A stretch of 15,012 nucleotides of DNA from JBCBJX01 sp038522735 (GTDB lineage Bacteria; Pseudomonadota; Alphaproteobacteria; Caulobacterales; Parvularculaceae). Below, one piece after another: positions 1-7,098 of this stretch (position 1 is its first letter; each line of letters opens with the position of its first letter). The position numbers were made by a program, and so were the translations under genes. The notes below the pieces were generated by a model, which ran no database searches, was not told where the DNA came from, and worked only from the letters and a program-made list of their open reading frames with translations. The DNA is taken from positions 1 through 15,012 of the forward strand of contig JBCBJX010000083.1 in assembly GCA_038522735.1 (NCBI GenBank), read 5' to 3'.

Positions 1-1209
1 GAAGGCGCTTCGCCCGCCTGGTCCGTCCTCGGATGGGTCGGCATGATCGGCGCGTTCCTGATCCTCACCTTTTACTCCGTCATCGCCGGCTGGGTGCTCG
101 CCTACATCGCGATGCTGGTCGGCGATCTCGCGGCGCGCATCGGGACCGACGGTCTCGGCGCGCTGGCGGCGGGGGCCTTTGCGAACGACGGCGCTGACGC
201 GATCGGCGCGCGGCTCGGCGCGCTCCTCACTGATTCGCCCCGCATGATCCTCTTCCACGCGATCTTCATGGCGGCGACGGTGTTTCTCGTCGCCCGCGGC
301 CTGAAAGGCGGCATTGAGGCGGCGGTGAAGTTCATGATGCCGGCGTTCTTCGTGATGCTGCTGGCGCTGGTCGGCTTCTCGCTTCTCACCGGCGACGCCG
401 TCCGCGGGATCAACTATCTCTTCGGCGTTCGTCCGGGAGAGCTCATCGGGCCGCTCTCGGACGGATCGATCATCGTCAGCGCCCTCGGCCAGGCGTTTTT
501 CTCGCTGAGCCTCGGCTCGGCGATGATGATCACCTACGGCTCCTACATGACGCGAGATACGGACATTCCGAGGACGTCCCGCTTCGTCGCGATTTCCGAC
601 ACCGGCGTCGCGCTGCTCGCCGGTCTCGCCATTTTCCCGATCGTCTTCCAGGCGGGCATCGACCCGGCCGGCGGTCCGACGCTCCTCTTCCAAGCCCTGC
701 CGATCGCCTTCAACTCCATGCCTGGCGGCGGGATCGTCGCGCTCGTCTTTTTCATCCTCGCCTTCTTCGCCGCGGTGACGTCCTCGATCGCGCTTCTTGA
801 GGCCTCGGTCAGCTATGTCGATGAGCGGTCACAAGGGAACCATCGGGTCGTCGTTGCTATCACTCTGGGGGCGATCTGTTTTGCGATCGGCGTCGTGAAC
901 GCTTTGTCGCAGAACCCGAATTCACCGGTCAGCGCGATTGCGCTGCCGGACGCCGTGCCGCTCCTCGGCGGCAAAAACCTGCTCGATTTCTTCGACACGC
1001 TGACCGGCAACATCCTGCTGCCGCTCGCGGCGTTCCTGACCGCGCTCTTCGCCGGCTGGGCGGTGTCCGCGACGTCGGCGCGCGAAGAACTCGGCTTCAA
1101 ATCCGAAGCGTGGTTCGCGCGCTGGCGGTTTCTGGTGCGCTGGGTCTGTCCGATCGCGATCGGCGCGATCCTGATCTACGGCGCCGTCGTTGCGCCGCTC
1201 CTGGGGTAA
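1..1209 (+). CDS. Sodium-dependent transporter, NSS (SNF) family, 5' end missing
   Basis: This is the C-terminal 402 residues of an inner-membrane Na+-coupled symporter of the neurotransmitter:sodium symporter family, which in bacteria usually takes up amino acids. The frame is open from base 1, so the start lies upstream; the ATG at 43 is inside a membrane helix and is not a believable start. Counting from the first codon, YSVIAGW (25-31) fits the TM3 region. GQAFFSLSLGSAMMITYG (163-180) is the hallmark TM6 stretch, and AAVTSSIALLE (257-267) is the TM8 stretch that contributes Na+ ligands. About nine further hydrophobic helices follow the family pattern, and the chain ends GAVVAPLLG then TAA. 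Full-length bacterial members have roughly 430-500 residues, so TM1 and most of TM2, which carry part of the substrate site, are outside the window. The substrate cannot be told. It converges on pip with a 49-base gap. Confidence 0.93.
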   Translation, partial: EGASPAWSVLGWVGMIGAFLILTFYSVIAGWVLAYIAMLVGDLAARIGTDGLGALAAGAFANDGADAIGARLGALLTDSPRMILFHAIFMAATVFLVARGLKGGIEAAVKFMMPAFFVMLLALVGFSLLTGDAVRGINYLFGVRPGELIGPLSDGSIIVSALGQAFFSLSLGSAMMITYGSYMTRDTDIPRTSRFVAISDTGVALLAGLAIFPIVFQAGIDPAGGPTLLFQALPIAFNSMPGGGIVALVFFILAFFAAVTSSIALLEASVSYVDERSQGNHRVVVAITLGAICFAIGVVNALSQNPNSPVSAIALPDAVPLLGGKNLLDFFDTLTGNILLPLAAFLTALFAGWAVSATSAREELGFKSEAWFARWRFLVRWVCPIAIGAILIYGAVVAPLLG

Positions 1210-1258
1210 AGACGGGCCAGCGTTCCGTATACGGATGCTGATCCCTTCTTTTCGCATG
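1210..1258. repeat. Short convergent gap holding a 12-base perfect palindrome
   Basis: The 49 bases between the two converging stop codons contain TCCGTATACGGA at 1224-1235, its own reverse complement. It is followed on the + strand by a pyrimidine-rich run (ccttctttt, about 1243-1251). A stem needs a loop, so only about four base pairs could form; this is weak for a terminator. It could equally be a protein-binding site or chance. No other structure is visible here. Confidence 0.3.
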
Positions 1259-2212
1259 TCAGTTCCTGAACCGGTCGGTCGCCCGCACGAGCGTGTCGAC
1301 GATGCCGGGTTCCGAGGCGGCGTGGCCCGCATCCGGAATAATTTCGAGCGTCGCCTCCGGCCAGGCTCTCGCGAGATCCCATGCGGTGCGCATCGGCGTC
1401 ACGACGTCGTGCCGGCCTTGAGCGATGACGCACGGCAGATGGCGGATGCGGCCGACATCGTCGATCAGCTGGCTGTCGGTTTCGAAGAACCCGCCGTTCA
1501 TGAAGTAGTGGCACTCGATCCGCGCGAAGGCGAGAGCGAAGCGGTCGTCGCCGAAATTCGCGACCCGCTCCGGCGAGGGGCGGAGCGAGACGGCGCCGCC
1601 CTCCCACTGGCTCCAGGCTTTCGCACAGGCGCGCCGCACTTCGGGGTCGTCGCCCGTCAGGCGCCGGTAATAGGCGCCCAGCATGTCGCCGCGCTCATCT
1701 TCGGGGATCGGCGCGATAAAGTGTTCCCATGCGTCCGGATAAAACCAGTCCGCCCCCGCCTGATAGAACCAGTCGATCTCCGCCTTGCGGATCGTGAAGA
1801 CGCCCCGCAGCACAAGCTCCGTCGTCCTGTCGGGATGGGTTTCGGCGTAGGCGAGCGAAAGCGTCGAGCCCCAGGAGCCGCCGAAGACCTGCCAGCGATC
1901 GACGCCGAGATGCGCGCGCAGCTTCTCCATATCTGCGACGAGATCCCAGGTCGTGTTTTCGCGAAGCTCCGCGTGCGGCGTCGATCGGCCACAGCCGCGC
2001 TGATCGAACAGGACGACGCGGTAAGCGCGCGGGTCGAAATAGCGCCGCATGGACGCCGTCGAGCCGCCGCCCGGTCCGCCATGGCAGACAACGACGGGCT
2101 TGCCCGTCGGCGAGCCCGACACCTCGTAATAGATCTCGTGGAGATCGGAGACTTTCAGCCGGCCGGTTTCATAAGGCTCGACGGGCGGGTAGAGCGATCG
2201 ACGATCGGCCAT
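1259..2212 (-). CDS. pip: Prolyl aminopeptidase (proline iminopeptidase)
   Basis: This is a cytoplasmic alpha/beta-hydrolase (peptidase family S33) that removes N-terminal proline from peptides. The 317 residues match the family's usual length. HGGPGGG (44-50) is the oxyanion-hole motif. The nucleophile is S113 in GGSWGS, the acid D269 in GRHDVVTP, and the histidine H297 in AGHAAS. E204 (WSQWEGG) and E233 (ARIECHYF) match the glutamates that hold the substrate amino group in the Serratia enzyme. The FDQRGCGRS motif at 69-77 is also diagnostic. I chose the ATG at 2212 because AAGGGG lies four bases upstream and the protein then begins MADRRSLYPPVEPY, as homologues do. The frame stays open further upstream, but that extension has no family similarity and would overlap the divergent lipoprotein gene. 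It appears to be a single-gene unit. Confidence 0.96.
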   Translation of the reverse strand: MADRRSLYPPVEPYETGRLKVSDLHEIYYEVSGSPTGKPVVVCHGGPGGGSTASMRRYFDPRAYRVVLFDQRGCGRSTPHAELRENTTWDLVADMEKLRAHLGVDRWQVFGGSWGSTLSLAYAETHPDRTTELVLRGVFTIRKAEIDWFYQAGADWFYPDAWEHFIAPIPEDERGDMLGAYYRRLTGDDPEVRRACAKAWSQWEGGAVSLRPSPERVANFGDDRFALAFARIECHYFMNGGFFETDSQLIDDVGRIRHLPCVIAQGRHDVVTPMRTAWDLARAWPEATLEIIPDAGHAASEPGIVDTLVRATDRFRN

Positions 2213-2216
2213 GCAA

Positions 2217-2222
2217 CCCCTT
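2217..2222 (-). promoter_or_regulatory. Ribosome binding site of pip
   Basis: AAGGGG on the - strand, four bases before the ATG at 2212. It decides the start, because the open frame continues about 107 codons further upstream. Confidence 0.6.
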
Positions 2223-2297
2223 ACATTTTTGGATCGATCTCCCATTATGGCGCGACCGAGCCCTGTGCAACCGCTGCGACCGGAAGCTGACCGAAGT

Positions 2298-2945
2298 ATG
2301 ATGCGTAATCCTGCGCGCGCCGCCCGCGCGTTCTTCCTCGGAAGCCTCGTTTGCCTCGCCGTCGCCTCCTGCGCGAAAGTCAGCATCTTCGGTGAGGCTG
2401 ATCCGTCGCCGGACCTGCGCACCGGGCTCATCGCGGCGAAAGACCGATTGTCCGACACGCCCTGGCCGGACACCAAAGAGCCGAACGCCGTCGATTGGGC
2501 GGCGATGATCTTCTTCGGCGCAAAAATGGACATCGAGAAAAACCGCGCCGAGGCGATCGACGTTTATATCGCCGAGGCCGTTGATCCGAACGATCCCGTC
2601 GCCGCCGTGGAGCAGGACGTCCTGCAGATGGCGGACGCCGCCTACGCCGTCGCCGACGCCGCTTTCAACCTCGTCGCCGTCGAGCCGCGGATCACCATCG
2701 AGGACCTCGACCTCGTCCAACAGGCGATCGGCGCCGTCCGCGTGCACCGGGACATGTTCGGCTCGGCTTACCGGGCTCTCGAACAGAAGGGCTATGGGGA
2801 CGCCCGCGCGGCCCGGTTTCGCAGCGACGACATCCTGACCGAAGCCGTGAAACGTCTCGGCGAAGCGGCGGATGCGATGAGCGCGGTCTCCCGCGAAGAA
2901 GGCCGCGCCGCCGGCCGCGAGTACCAGACCGCCTCGCGTGGCTGA
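2298..2945 (+). CDS. Putative lipoprotein of unknown function
   Basis: I do not recognise the family. From the ATG at 2298 (a second ATG follows at 2301) the 215-residue product begins with positive residues (RNPARAAR). A hydrophobic stretch (AFFLGSLVCLAVAS) and a lipobox VASC follow, with C25 as the predicted lipidated cysteine, so it should sit in the envelope facing the periplasm. Residue 26 is alanine, with no aspartate at the +2 position, which would fit outer-membrane sorting. The mature part (26-215) is acidic and mostly helical, with long Ala-rich segments (about 90-130 and 175-205) and no catalytic motif that I can see. Starts at 2211 or 2247 are in frame, but they would bury the signal peptide and the first overlaps the pip start. 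The 3' end overlaps the next gene by eight bases, so the two are probably cotranscribed. Confidence 0.75.
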   Translation: MMRNPARAARAFFLGSLVCLAVASCAKVSIFGEADPSPDLRTGLIAAKDRLSDTPWPDTKEPNAVDWAAMIFFGAKMDIEKNRAEAIDVYIAEAVDPNDPVAAVEQDVLQMADAAYAVADAAFNLVAVEPRITIEDLDLVQQAIGAVRVHRDMFGSAYRALEQKGYGDARAARFRSDDILTEAVKRLGEAADAMSAVSREEGRAAGREYQTASRG

Positions 2946-3570
2946 CGCCGCCCGCCCCGCGATCGATCCCGATACGGTCAAAGGCTTTCTGCATCCGGAG
3001 GAGGCCGACGCGCTCGCCGCCATCGCCTTAGAGCAGGGCGCGTCCGGACCCGCCGTCGAGATCGGCTCCTATTGCGGAAAGTCCGCCCTCATCACCGGTT
3101 CGGCGCTGAAGGCCGTCGGCGGCGTTCTTTTCGCCGTCGATCATCATCGCGGCTCCGAAGAAAACCAGCCGGGTTGGCAGTATCATGATCCCGACCTCTG
3201 GGACGAAGAGGCGGGCGCTCTCGATACTTTGCCGGAGTTTCGCCGGACGATTCGGCGCTCGGGGCTGGAAGGGGCGGTCGTCGCGCTGGTCGGCCCCTCC
3301 GCCCTCGTCGCGCAGCATTGGCGCACGCCCCTCTCATTTCTCTTTATCGACGGGGGCCATACGATGGAGGCGGCGCTCAACGACTACCGTCTGTGGACGC
3401 CGCACCTTGCGCCCGGCGGCGTCCTCGCCATTCACGACGTCTTCCCCAATCCGGAGGACGGCGGCCGCCCGCCCTTCGAGATCTATCAGCTCGCAAAAGC
3501 GTCGGGTCTCTATGAAGATCTCGGCATGGTGCGCTCGCTCGCCCGCTTCAGGCGCATCGGAGCCGCCTGA
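2938..3570 (+). CDS. Class I SAM-dependent methyltransferase, Methyltransf_24 type
   Basis: This 210-residue cytoplasmic protein has a Rossmann methyltransferase fold. VEIGSYCGKS (40-49) is the SAM-binding glycine loop, D68 in FAVDHH should bind the SAM ribose, and FIDGGHTMEAALNDY (136-150) followed by GGVLAIHDVF (160-169) is typical of Methyltransf_24 proteins, many of which act on sugars or small molecules. The conserved-looking NPEDGGRPPFEIYQLA (171-186) resembles, from memory, relatives encoded beside glycosyltransferase and prenyltransferase-like genes. The GTG at 2938 is the only sensible start; it overlaps the lipoprotein stop by eight bases, which suggests translational coupling. The last 61 bases overlap the 3' end of the convergent prenyltransferase-like gene. 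It is likely part of the same pathway as the three - strand genes at 3510-6630, although on the other strand. The acceptor is unknown. Confidence 0.88.
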   Translation: MADAARPAIDPDTVKGFLHPEEADALAAIALEQGASGPAVEIGSYCGKSALITGSALKAVGGVLFAVDHHRGSEENQPGWQYHDPDLWDEEAGALDTLPEFRRTIRRSGLEGAVVALVGPSALVAQHWRTPLSFLFIDGGHTMEAALNDYRLWTPHLAPGGVLAIHDVFPNPEDGGRPPFEIYQLAKASGLYEDLGMVRSLARFRRIGAA

Positions 3571-4595
3571 ACGCCGGTGAAGAGGGCGCTCGCCTCCGTC
3601 CAGCCATAGAGCGCGTCCGCGGCCAGGATGACCGCTGCGGCGGTCCAGGACGGCTTGTCCGCCGGCCAGAAGACTTCCTCTTCGTACTGCCAACCCATCC
3701 AGTAGCAGCCGTCCTCATCGCGATGCTGGTGCTGCCAGTCGTGAACGGCCGCCGCCTCGTCCGCACGCCCGCATTTGAGGAGCGTCATCGCGAGTTCACA
3801 GGCCTCAGCCACTGTCACCCAGGGCTCGCGGCTGGTGCATTTGACCCCGACGCCCTCGATGACGAATTCCGACCATCGGTCGTCGAGATGCGCGTCCGCC
3901 GCCGCGCCCGTCAGCGCGCCGCCTAGGACGGGATAGTACCAGTCCATCGAGTAATGCGCCTTGGAGTCCCACCGGCGATCGAAGCGGTACGGTTTCTCAC
4001 GCAACGCCCCGATGATTTGTAGGCGGGCGGGCGCCCAGCCGGGCCGGTCCCGCCCGAGACGCTCGGCGAGGCGCGTTGCAGCCTGGAGACTGAAGGCGAT
4101 GGAGGCGTTGCCGGCCACCAGGGCGTCGTCGATCTCCGCGGCGTCGCCTTCGGCGGCCCACCTTATGTCGCCCTCGGACGACTGCTGTTCGAGAACGAAG
4201 CCGATCGCCTTATCGACCATCGGCCACAAGGCTTTCACGAAGGAAAGATCGTTCGTCGCCTCAAGATAGTGCAGGAGGCCGACGGCGGGGTAGGCGGCGT
4301 AGTTCGTGTCGCGCACCCGCGGCCTGTCGGCGTCGGCCATTTTCTCGCCGTCCTCGAGGGGCGCGGCGTTGCCGTAATCGCACCACCAGGAGCCGTCCGG
4401 GTTCTGTGTTTCTGCAAGATGCCGGAAGCCGAGACGCGCCGCATCGATATCGCCCATGACGGCGAGAGCCATCAGGCTTTCGGTGTGGTTCCAGGGATCG
4501 AAAACGCCCGCATCCACCCACGGAACAGAGCCGTCCGCCCGCTGCAGGTCCAGAATGCGCTGCGCCGATGCGCGGTAGTCGGTAAGTCGCTTCAC
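3510..4595 (-). CDS. Prenyltransferase/terpene-cyclase-fold protein (helical alpha/alpha barrel)
   Basis: This is a 361-residue soluble protein of the type annotated as prenyltransferase or squalene-cyclase repeat protein. Two QW-like repeats are visible, QRADGSVPW (18-26) and QNPDGSWW (64-71), and a third GCYWMGWQYEEEVFW lies at 296-310. Other blocks that look conserved are FDPWNHTES (32-40), RDTNYAAYPAVGLLHYLEA (95-113) and SMDWYYPVLGGA (216-227). I see no canonical DxDD motif of class II cyclases and no evident zinc site of protein prenyltransferases, so the family name should not be read as an activity. Segments such as LWPMVDKAIGFVLEQQ recall six-hairpin glycosidases of the glucoamylase kind, so a carbohydrate role is an alternative. 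The GTG start at 4595 overlaps the preceding methyltransferase stop as GTGA. The open frame continues to 4700, but that part lies inside the methyltransferase. The stop lies 61 bases inside the opposing gene. Confidence 0.82.
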   Translation of the reverse strand: MKRLTDYRASAQRILDLQRADGSVPWVDAGVFDPWNHTESLMALAVMGDIDAARLGFRHLAETQNPDGSWWCDYGNAAPLEDGEKMADADRPRVRDTNYAAYPAVGLLHYLEATNDLSFVKALWPMVDKAIGFVLEQQSSEGDIRWAAEGDAAEIDDALVAGNASIAFSLQAATRLAERLGRDRPGWAPARLQIIGALREKPYRFDRRWDSKAHYSMDWYYPVLGGALTGAAADAHLDDRWSEFVIEGVGVKCTSREPWVTVAEACELAMTLLKCGRADEAAAVHDWQHQHRDEDGCYWMGWQYEEEVFWPADKPSWTAAAVILAADALYGWTEASALFTGVQAAPMRLKRASERTMPRSS

Positions 4596-5305
4596 GCCGG
4601 CCTCGCCCGGGTGAAATAGAGCGCGACGGATTTCCCCATCAGAGGGTCCGCGAGCCGGGCGAGCGTGCGGGTGAGGGCGGGACGCTCCAGAATATCCCAT
4701 TCAAGGAACCGTCTGTACGCCGCGACCAATTTGCTTTCGTCTTTGTTTCCCCAGTCCGCGCATTGCAGCCACCAATAGGGCGAGTGGAGGCCGTGGGCGA
4801 AGCTCTTGGAGCGATAGAGAAAGCCTTCCTGCTCGGCGTCCGCGCGGAGCTCGCGCTCGTCGAAAATGCGGATGTGGCCGCCGGGCGTATGGGGATAATT
4901 GTCCGTCAGCCGCCAGCAGAGCCATTCGGGGAACGCCCGCGGCACGGTGATGGCGAGCCGGGCGCCGGGGGCGCTCACCCGGGCGATCTCTCGGATGGCG
5001 GCGCGATAATCGGGGATGTGCTCCAGCACTTCGGAGCAGACTACGACGTCGAAAGCGCCGTCCTGAAAGGGGAGCGCCAGCGCGTCGCCGACGGTCCATC
5101 CGGCCCAGGCGCCGGCGGGTTCCCGATCTGCGAACCCGCCGAGGCCGTCGCGGGCGGCGCCGACGTCGTCGAAAGCGAGGTCGAGGCCGACGACGTCCAG
5201 CCCCTCCGTATAGAGCGCATGAACGTGCCGGCCGCGGCCGCAGCCGAGATCAAGCGCCCGGGCGGCCCGGCCCGGCGCGAGGCGATCCATTCTGACCGTC
5301 AGCAT
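4592..5305 (-). CDS. Class I SAM-dependent methyltransferase (Methyltransf_11 type)
   Basis: This 237-residue methyltransferase carries motif I LDLGCGRGRH (18-27), an acidic residue after strand two (D42 in VGLDLA), GDALALPF (73-80) and SEVLEHIPDYRAAI (91-104), the standard order of Methyltransf_11 enzymes. The second half (TVPRAFPEWLCWRLTDNYP, GGHIRIFDERELR, LHSPYWWLQCA at 173-183) looks specific to one subfamily. I start at the ATG at 5305, giving MLTVRMDRLAPG directly before the fold. A GTG at 5359 in the same frame would add 18 residues and increase the overlap with the glycosyltransferase from 7 to 61 bases. Neither start has a good Shine-Dalgarno sequence, so coupling to the upstream gene is likely. 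It is the middle gene of a tightly overlapping trio, and I infer it methylates the same product. The acceptor is unknown. Confidence 0.9.
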   Translation of the reverse strand: MLTVRMDRLAPGRAARALDLGCGRGRHVHALYTEGLDVVGLDLAFDDVGAARDGLGGFADREPAGAWAGWTVGDALALPFQDGAFDVVVCSEVLEHIPDYRAAIREIARVSAPGARLAITVPRAFPEWLCWRLTDNYPHTPGGHIRIFDERELRADAEQEGFLYRSKSFAHGLHSPYWWLQCADWGNKDESKLVAAYRRFLEWDILERPALTRTLARLADPLMGKSVALYFTRARPA

Positions 5306-6630
5306 CCAGTGCGTTTCGCGATCGCTTTTCTGTGGACCGCGACGGTTTCTTCGGCGCACCGCCGCCAGTTGAAAAGCCGCTCGACGCGGTTGCGCCCGCG
5401 CGCGGCGAGGACGGCGCGCTCGGCCGGATCGTCGAGGAGGCCGCCGATCGCCGCCGCGAGAGCCCGAGGGTCCTTCGCCGCCACAACGCGGCCCGCATCG
5501 CCCACGACCTCCGGCAGCGCGCCGCCGTCCGTTGCGACGACCGGCGCGCCGCAGGCCATCGCTTCGCCCGCGGGCAAGCCGAACCCTTCGTAGAGGGAGG
5601 GAACGACCGCGACGGCGGCGCGGTTGTAGAGATCCACCAGCGCTTCGTCGGAGATGCCGGACACGAAATTCACTCGCTCGCCGAGATCGAGCGCCTCCAG
5701 CCGACGCTTCGTCGGACCGTCCCGGAGGGCGCCGACGACGGTGAGCCGGGCCTCCGGGTGCGTCTCTTTCAGAAGGCCCATGGCCTCAATGAGGTGGATG
5801 AGGCCTTTGAGGGCGACGTCGGCGCTCGCGGTGCAGACAAGAAGGTCGTCAGAGCGCTCCACATCGGTCGGCCGGAAGATGTCGAGATCGACGCCGAGGT
5901 GGACACGGGTGATGGTCTTTTCATCGAGGCGGAATTCGCGGGCGAAATCGCGCTTCGTCGCGTCGGTGATCGTCACGCGTTCATCGACCAGCGCGGCGAC
6001 TTTCATTTGCATGGGGAGGAAGCCGTGCCAGCGACGGATCAGTTGCCGGAGGCCCCATTTGCGCCAGTGAAAACCCTTCGCAGCGTCAAGGGCGAGATCG
6101 CGATCGACCGTAATCGGGTGATGCATCTGCCCGACGACGGGCAGGCCGTGCTCGCGCGCCGCCAGCACGCCCCAGCTCAAGGTCTGGTTGTCGTGGACGA
6201 CGTCGTAATCCTCTGCATGGTCGCGGATCCAACGGCGGAAGCGCTCTCCGAAGGTGTAGGGCTCGCCGAGGCGGCCTGTGAGGTGGGCGAAATATTCGTA
6301 GGCGTCGATCCCGTTTCGCGCGTCGAGGAAGCCCCAGCCCCAGTTCTCCCGGGCGTAGAGATCAAGGGAGGGAAGGCGGACGAGGCGCACCCGCGGATCA
6401 AGGTCGGGATAAGGCGGGCCCGAGACGACGTCGACATGGTGGCCGAGTTCGACCAGCGCGCGGGTGATGTGGCGCATGAAGACGCCCTGGCCGCCGGAGC
6501 GCGGGTTCGACCGGTAGGACGTCATCAGAATGCGAAGCGGCGCCGTTGTCGCGGGCGCGGAGGCTTCCGGCGCAAGATCGGGGCGCGCGCCCGGCGCAGC
6601 GGGCGCGGAAAGCGAGGTGTTCTCGGACAT
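5299..6630 (-). CDS. Glycosyltransferase family 4
   Basis: This is a retaining GT-B glycosyltransferase of 443 residues. The N-terminal acceptor domain begins after a 31-residue Ala/Pro-rich low-complexity leader, with RILMTSYRSNPRSGGQGVF (33-51) holding the usual first strand and glycine loop. The nucleotide-sugar domain starts near residue 262. It contains SADVALKGLIHLIEAM (269-284), where K275 corresponds to the donor-phosphate lysine, and the E-x7-E pair E348/E356 within PSLYEGFGLPAGEAMACG. The protein should work at the cytoplasmic side; no transmembrane helix is visible. The ATG at 6630 is preceded by only a weak AAGG. The stop overlaps the next methyltransferase start by seven bases, and DUF423 ends 40 bases upstream on the same strand, so a four-gene unit is plausible. 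The long frame on the opposite strand here is a G+C artefact. Donor and acceptor are unknown. Confidence 0.93.
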   Translation of the reverse strand: MSENTSLSAPAAPGARPDLAPEASAPATTAPLRILMTSYRSNPRSGGQGVFMRHITRALVELGHHVDVVSGPPYPDLDPRVRLVRLPSLDLYARENWGWGFLDARNGIDAYEYFAHLTGRLGEPYTFGERFRRWIRDHAEDYDVVHDNQTLSWGVLAAREHGLPVVGQMHHPITVDRDLALDAAKGFHWRKWGLRQLIRRWHGFLPMQMKVAALVDERVTITDATKRDFAREFRLDEKTITRVHLGVDLDIFRPTDVERSDDLLVCTASADVALKGLIHLIEAMGLLKETHPEARLTVVGALRDGPTKRRLEALDLGERVNFVSGISDEALVDLYNRAAVAVVPSLYEGFGLPAGEAMACGAPVVATDGGALPEVVGDAGRVVAAKDPRALAAAIGGLLDDPAERAVLAARGRNRVERLFNWRRCAEETVAVHRKAIAKRTGC

Positions 6631-6670
6631 TCGCGCGCCTTAGGCGATATTGAGGAAACTCGCCAGTTTT

Positions 6671-7051
6671 CTATGCTGCGCCGCGCCCGGTCCTGAGGCC
6701 GGCGATGGCGAGGAGCGCCCAGCCCGCCAGAAACGCGAGGCCGCCGAGGGGCGTGATCATCGCCGCCCAGCGCGGACCGCCTGCGCCGTAAACATAGAGC
6801 GAGCCCGAAAAGAGGAGACAGCCGAGGGCGAACCCGGCGGCGGCCCGACCGAACCCGGCTTTGGGAGCCCGGTCCCGGAACAACGCGGCCAGCAGGATCG
6901 CGACAGCGTGGGCGAGGTGATAGCGCGCGCCCGTTTCGAATGCGGCGAGCCGTTCGGGCGGCGCGACATCCTCGAGCCCATGGGCGCCGAAGGCGCCCAG
7001 GGCGACGGCGAGAAACCCGTTCAACGCGCCTGCGACGATCCAGCCTCTCAT
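6671..7051 (-). CDS. DUF423 family small membrane protein
   Basis: This is a 126-residue inner-membrane protein with four hydrophobic helices. It matches DUF423 through GAFGAHGL (19-26), FETGARYHLAHA (38-49), LFSGSLYVYG (80-89) and ITPLGGLAFLAGW (99-111). Family length is about 120-130 residues, so it is complete. The biochemical role of DUF423 proteins is unknown. The ATG at 7051 has an excellent AAGGAGGT five bases upstream. It is the first gene of the - strand run that continues into the glycosyltransferase after 40 bases. DUF423 genes are widespread, so this adjacency may be incidental. The divergent MFS gene starts only 47 bases away. Confidence 0.93.
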   Translation of the reverse strand: MRGWIVAGALNGFLAVALGAFGAHGLEDVAPPERLAAFETGARYHLAHAVAILLAALFRDRAPKAGFGRAAAGFALGCLLFSGSLYVYGAGGPRWAAMITPLGGLAFLAGWALLAIAGLRTGRGAA

Positions 7052-7056
7052 TTCCG

Positions 7057-7064
7057 ACCTCCTT
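7057..7064 (-). promoter_or_regulatory. Strong ribosome binding site of the DUF423 gene
   Basis: AAGGAGGT on the - strand, a near-perfect anti-16S match five bases before the ATG at 7051. It is the best Shine-Dalgarno sequence I noticed in the window. Confidence 0.75.
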
Positions 7065-7098
7065 GCGCTCGGCGGCGATTGCTCCCATCGACCCCGCG

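Noticed and set aside
1210..1258. Intrinsic terminator between the symporter and pip
   Set aside because: The palindrome has no loop, giving at most about four base pairs, and the following T run is interrupted.
1190..2290. Open frame of 366 codons on the + strand opposite pip
   Set aside because: The opposite strand has the complete prolyl aminopeptidase with its catalytic triad. The + frame product has no domain similarity and begins inside the symporter gene.
2213..2297. Extended N-terminus of the lipoprotein from ATGs at 2211 or 2247
   Set aside because: These would place 17-29 extra residues before a clear lipoprotein signal peptide, and the 2211 start overlaps the pip start codon.
5332..6696. 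Open frame of 454 codons on the + strand opposite the glycosyltransferase
   Set aside because: The opposite strand encodes a glycosyltransferase with all family motifs. The + frame product is Arg/Glu/Asp/Gly-rich with no recognisable domain, as expected for antisense frames in high G+C DNA.
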